Position numbers and translations under genes: made by a program
Notes under the pieces: generated by a model
Seen by the model: only the letters and a program-made list of their open reading frames with translations
What the model was told of the DNA's origin: nothing
Database searches by the model: none
In this document: positions 5,706 through 7,839 of the stretch, one piece after another
Numbering within the stretch: position 1 is the stretch's first letter
Layout: every line of letters starts with the position of its first letter
NCBI GenBank assembly: GCA_003483675.1
Contig: DMYK01000292.1
Location: 13,027 to 20,865, forward strand
Source of the DNA: Microcoleaceae cyanobacterium UBA11344
GTDB lineage: Bacteria; Cyanobacteriota; Cyanobacteriia; Cyanobacteriales; Microcoleaceae
Reading direction: 5' to 3'
DNA length: 7,839 bases

Positions 5706-5906
5706 CGCGCAGCACTACTGTTTTTTTTCAGGTAGAATGCAGGATCAATATCAAAAAGTTGTATTTTAGCCAAATATATTTTACAATTTATGTTTAAAAA
5801 ACTTTGATCAACAATAACAATAACATCAGCAAACCAGTGTGGTGAGAACTATCGTTGAATTAGAAATAATTCTGGCGAGGGTTCAACAGTTCGCGGCTAG
5901 TCAAGC

Positions 5907-5943
5907 GATTTGAGATTTGAGATTTGAGATTTGAGATTTGAGA
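5907..5943. repeat. Heptamer tandem repeat (GATTTGA), 5.3 copies
   Basis: Five perfect GATTTGA units plus two bases form a 37-base STRR-type array. Shorter copies of the same unit occur at 541-552 next to the plsY start and at 4311-4327 behind the small membrane-protein gene, with an inverted copy at 4352-4360. Confidence 0.92.
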
Positions 5944-5945
5944 GG

Positions 5946-6039
5946 TCTGAAACAGGAACAGGCACTCCGGTGTGTTCCACCAGCAATCAAATTTCTTGTG
6001 GAGTGGGCATCCTGCCCGCTTCTGAAACAGCAACAGGCA
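5946..6039. repeat. Compound repeat: 19-bp direct repeats enclosing hairpins
   Basis: TCTGAAACAGGAACAGGCA (5946-5964) recurs as TCTGAAACAGCAACAGGCA (6021-6039), with one mismatch. A hairpin GGAACA/TGTTCC (5955-5960 and 5973-5978) with inner CAC/GTG pairs starts inside the first copy. A second hairpin with an 8-bp stem and TCC loop (6002-6020) abuts the second copy. The pattern looks like a dispersed, non-coding cyanobacterial repeat unit. Confidence 0.7.
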
Positions 6040-6311
6040 ACCCGACTGTCGATATTGTGTAAAGATTTTTAATTTTTTATCAAGATATTTATCTCTATGT
6101 GACGAGATTGGGAACTATTATAACATCTTGTGTGTTCTAGCTTTTGGCACTACTATTGAGTTATCGTGTGAAATATAAAATAATCATTAAGCCGATGGCT
6201 CTGAGGCTGCTTTGCGTCTGTCTGCTCAAAACACGAAGACTGGTGCGTGGGAAGTCGAAGCCACGAGCCTAGCCCGCCCCTTAAATGGGTATTCACTCTC
6301 AAGGAGATTCT

Positions 6312-6539
6312 ATGACTCCAGTTATGTTACGTCAGCTCTGGTCATTAATTGAAACCAGTCAAGCCACTCTCCTAGTGACTTTGGATGATGCCACCCTGGC
6401 ACAGTGGTTGCTGAAACAGTTGAAAATGAACTCTACGCTCAATGGCAAAGAAGCAGATTTGTTGGACGAGTACATCCAGTCTCGGCTTGCCTTAATCCGC
6501 GATTTAGCTGAGCAGCGCCTAGCGCCAGAGCTATTGTGA
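6312..6539 (+). CDS. Small helical protein of unknown function (75 aa)
   Basis: A 75-aa cytosolic protein without a recognised domain name; I recall similar short conserved cyanobacterial proteins. It reads as mostly helical: MTPVMLRQLWSLIETSQATL (1-20), a turn at TLDDATL, then AQWLLKQLKMNSTL, and a final helix KEADLLDEYIQSRLALIRDL (46-65). There is no signal peptide, membrane segment, Cys or His. I chose the ATG at 6312 over one 27 bases upstream (6285) because AAGGAG (6301-6306) is an ideal Shine-Dalgarno five bases before it, and the upstream version would put that site inside the gene. It is isolated: 666 bases after FAS1 and 212 bases before the amino-acid-binding protein. Confidence 0.8.
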   Translation: MTPVMLRQLWSLIETSQATLLVTLDDATLAQWLLKQLKMNSTLNGKEADLLDEYIQSRLALIRDLAEQRLAPELL

Positions 6540-6751
6540 GCCTATTACATCAAAATCGCATAAATTTTACACCGAAGATCGATCGCTCCTTACGGGCAAA
6601 AAATAACCAGCGGGTTGCCGATGGGGCGGTCGTGGTGTAGATTCGGGCACAAAATGCCGATTCTGAAGCTGGAATCTGTTGTGAGGCGCGATCGCCACAG
6701 TTCAAGTCAGCGACAAGGTAGGATTGTCAGGGAAGCGTTCTACTAAAATTT
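6540..6751. promoter_or_regulatory. Spacer upstream of the amino-acid-binding protein gene
   Basis: These 212 bases hold a perfect HIP1 octamer (6688-6695) and a GATCGATCG stretch near 6578-6586. The promoter of the downstream transporter gene is expected here, but no clear -10/-35 pair or GTA-N8-TAC type NtcA site could be fixed by eye. The AGGGAAG purine stretch (6729-6735) is too far from the ATG at 6752 to be a good Shine-Dalgarno. Confidence 0.35.
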
Positions 6752-7834
6752 ATGCGTAAATGGGGATTTCTGTTGCTGGCAACTATGTTAATGGTCGCAC
6801 CGACAGCTTGTAGGGATCGATCGGCACAAACAGGACAAACAGGACAAACAACTGCTACCGAAGGCAAATCGCAACAAGGCCCAAGTCGGATAGATACAAT
6901 TGTGAGTCGTGGGAAACTAATTTGTGGCGTTAGTGGCCAACTACCGGGTTTTAGCTTTGTAGATGAAAAGGGCAAATACTCAGGATTGGATGTGGATGTT
7001 TGCAGGGCGATCGCGGCAGCAATATTTGACGATCCCGAAAAAGTCGAATACCGAAATCTCAACGCGAAAGAAAGATTTACAGTTTTGCAAGCCGGGGAAA
7101 TCGACATTCTCAGTCGCAATACTACCTACACCGTAAGTCGCGACAGTACCACCGGACTAGAATTTGCCCCTGTGATTTTTTATGACTCTCAAAGCATCAT
7201 GGTCAAAAAAGACAGCGGTATTAAAAGTTTAAAAGATTTTGCAGGTAAATCTATTTGCGTACAAACAGGTACGAGTACCGAACAAAACTTATCCGACCAA
7301 ATGCGAAAATTAGGAGTTAAATACACTCCCGTCGTGTTTGAAGATGTGAATGCTACCTTTGCTACCTATCAAGAAGGTCGCTGTCAGGGAGTTACGGCCG
7401 ATCGATCGCAACTCGTATCCAAGCGCACAACCCTGCCGAATTCCGCAAACAATGTCATTTTGCCAGAAGTGATGTCAAAAGAACCTTTAGCCCCAGCGGT
7501 GAAAAGCGGCGATGCTAAATGGTCGGACGCGGTGAGGTGGATTATTTTCGCAGCGATTGAAGCTGAAGATTTGGGCATTAATTCGACAAATGTAGACCAA
7601 ATTGTAGCCAGCAGTACAGACCCGAACATCAAACGTTTGCTAGGAAAAGAAGGAGATTTGGGTAAAGGTTTGGGACTCCCGAATGATTACGCCGTTCGCA
7701 TTGTTAAAAAAGTGGGAAATTACGGCGAAATGTACGATCGTAATCTGGGCCCCAAAAGTACACTAAAGTTAGACCGGGGTCAAAACAAACTCTGGAAAGA
7801 TGGCGGTTTGCTTTACTCGCCACCGTTCCGCTAA
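6752..7834 (+). CDS. Periplasmic amino-acid-binding protein, AapJ/BztA/NatF type
   Basis: A complete 360-aa solute-binding protein of an ABC importer for polar and acidic L-amino acids; the Anabaena homologue family is NatF. The N-terminus has a basic start and hydrophobic core (RKWGFLLLATMLMVAP) ending in PTAC, a non-ideal lipobox with Cys20 as possible lipid anchor. A low-complexity Gln/Thr/Gly linker (25-34) follows, encoded by a 9-base tandem repeat (6826-6850). The mature type 3 binding fold starts near 47: RGKLICGVSGQLPGFSF, SGLDVDVCRAIAAAIF (77-92), the family-typical LSRNTTYTVSRD (120-131), GKSICVQTGTSTEQNL, and the C-terminal GLPNDYAVRIVKKVGNYGEM with LWKDGGLLYSPPFR to the stop. The length is normal for the family. 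Only five bases follow, so the expected permease genes (natG/natH type) would lie past the right edge. Confidence 0.94.
   Translation: MRKWGFLLLATMLMVAPTACRDRSAQTGQTGQTTATEGKSQQGPSRIDTIVSRGKLICGVSGQLPGFSFVDEKGKYSGLDVDVCRAIAAAIFDDPEKVEYRNLNAKERFTVLQAGEIDILSRNTTYTVSRDSTTGLEFAPVIFYDSQSIMVKKDSGIKSLKDFAGKSICVQTGTSTEQNLSDQMRKLGVKYTPVVFEDVNATFATYQEGRCQGVTADRSQLVSKRTTLPNSANNVILPEVMSKEPLAPAVKSGDAKWSDAVRWIIFAAIEAEDLGINSTNVDQIVASSTDPNIKRLLGKEGDLGKGLGLPNDYAVRIVKKVGNYGEMYDRNLGPKSTLKLDRGQNKLWKDGGLLYSPPFR
6826..6850 (+). repeat. In-frame 9-base tandem repeat (ACAAACAGG), 2.8 copies
   Basis: The repeat lies within the binding-protein gene and encodes the QTGQTGQT linker just after the candidate lipobox cysteine. 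Its period keeps the reading frame, so copy changes would only lengthen or shorten the tether. Confidence 0.9.
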
Positions 7835-7839
7835 TTTTT

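Larger units (their letters stand above)
5646..6311. other. Long gene-poor spacer with repeats and a structured GC-rich block
   Basis: No convincing gene is seen in 666 bases. In order: a possible terminator (5674-5705), an AT-rich stretch (about 5750-5820), a heptamer array (5907-5943), a compound hairpin repeat (5946-6039), a second AT-rich stretch (about 6060-6185), and a GC-rich block (about 6190-6280) leading to the Shine-Dalgarno of the 75-aa gene. The GC-rich block can fold GGT-CGTGG against CCACG-GCC (6242-6269) around one G/A mismatch. The AT-rich stretch at 6060-6185 probably contains the promoter of the downstream gene, which would then have a leader of roughly 100 bases or more. 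Confidence 0.6.

Noticed and set aside
5907..5943. Possible CRISPR array
   Set aside because: Units are contiguous 7-base repeats without spacers; no cas gene is present.
6285..6311. Upstream ATG extending the 75-aa protein to 84 aa
   Set aside because: The ideal Shine-Dalgarno AAGGAG lies inside this extension and points to the ATG at 6312.
6727..7119. 130-codon minus-strand open frame over the amino-acid-binding protein
   Set aside because: It is a shadow of a clear full-length family member on the other strand.
1..7839. tRNA or rRNA genes
   Set aside because: No cloverleaf with a GTTC-type T-loop and acceptor stem, and no rRNA-like conserved block, could be found by eye on either strand.

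Overview
The window looks like chromosome from a filamentous, Microcoleus/Oscillatoria-like cyanobacterium. The reasons are four perfect HIP1 octamers (GCGATCGC at 315, 3935, 6688 and 7007), many extra CGATCG cores, intergenic heptamer tandem repeats of the cyanobacterial STRR type, and several genes of families I know mainly or only from cyanobacteria (DUF3086, DUF3119, a TGD1/Ycf63-type MlaE permease). The genus is a guess; the phylum is a confident call.

Left half (1-3850) is a minus-strand lipid neighbourhood. In transcription order it holds an MlaE/TGD1-type lipid ABC permease (3850-3023), a small DUF3119 membrane protein (2763-2371), a coiled-coil DUF3086 protein (2061-751), and plsY, which runs off the left edge (535-1). 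The gaps are wide (215-309 bases) and full of repeats: an 82-base nested inverted repeat, heptamer arrays and a double-hairpin repeat. The cluster pairs phosphatidic-acid synthesis (PlsY) with inter-membrane lipid transport (MlaE), so the two DUF proteins are plausible helpers in thylakoid or envelope lipid supply.

Centre (4014-5645) is plus-strand, divergent from the lipid cluster. It holds a 95-aa hydrophobic membrane protein of unknown role, a class A small heat shock protein (Hsp20) with a 9-bp hairpin in its leader and a strong intrinsic terminator behind it, and a single-domain fasciclin (FAS1) protein. These look like separate transcription units.

Right part (5646-7839) starts with about 670 bases without a clear gene. 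It contains a heptamer array, a compound hairpin repeat and a GC-rich structured block. Next come a 75-aa helical protein with a textbook Shine-Dalgarno and a complete periplasmic amino-acid-binding protein of the AapJ/BztA/NatF type. The latter's permease and ATPase genes would be expected just past the right edge.

No mobile-element gene, CRISPR array, tRNA or rRNA was found. No clearly new system is visible. The most promising leads are the DUF3086 C-terminal domain, which reads like an SF2/P-loop core without a Walker A motif, and the conserved lipid gene neighbourhood.
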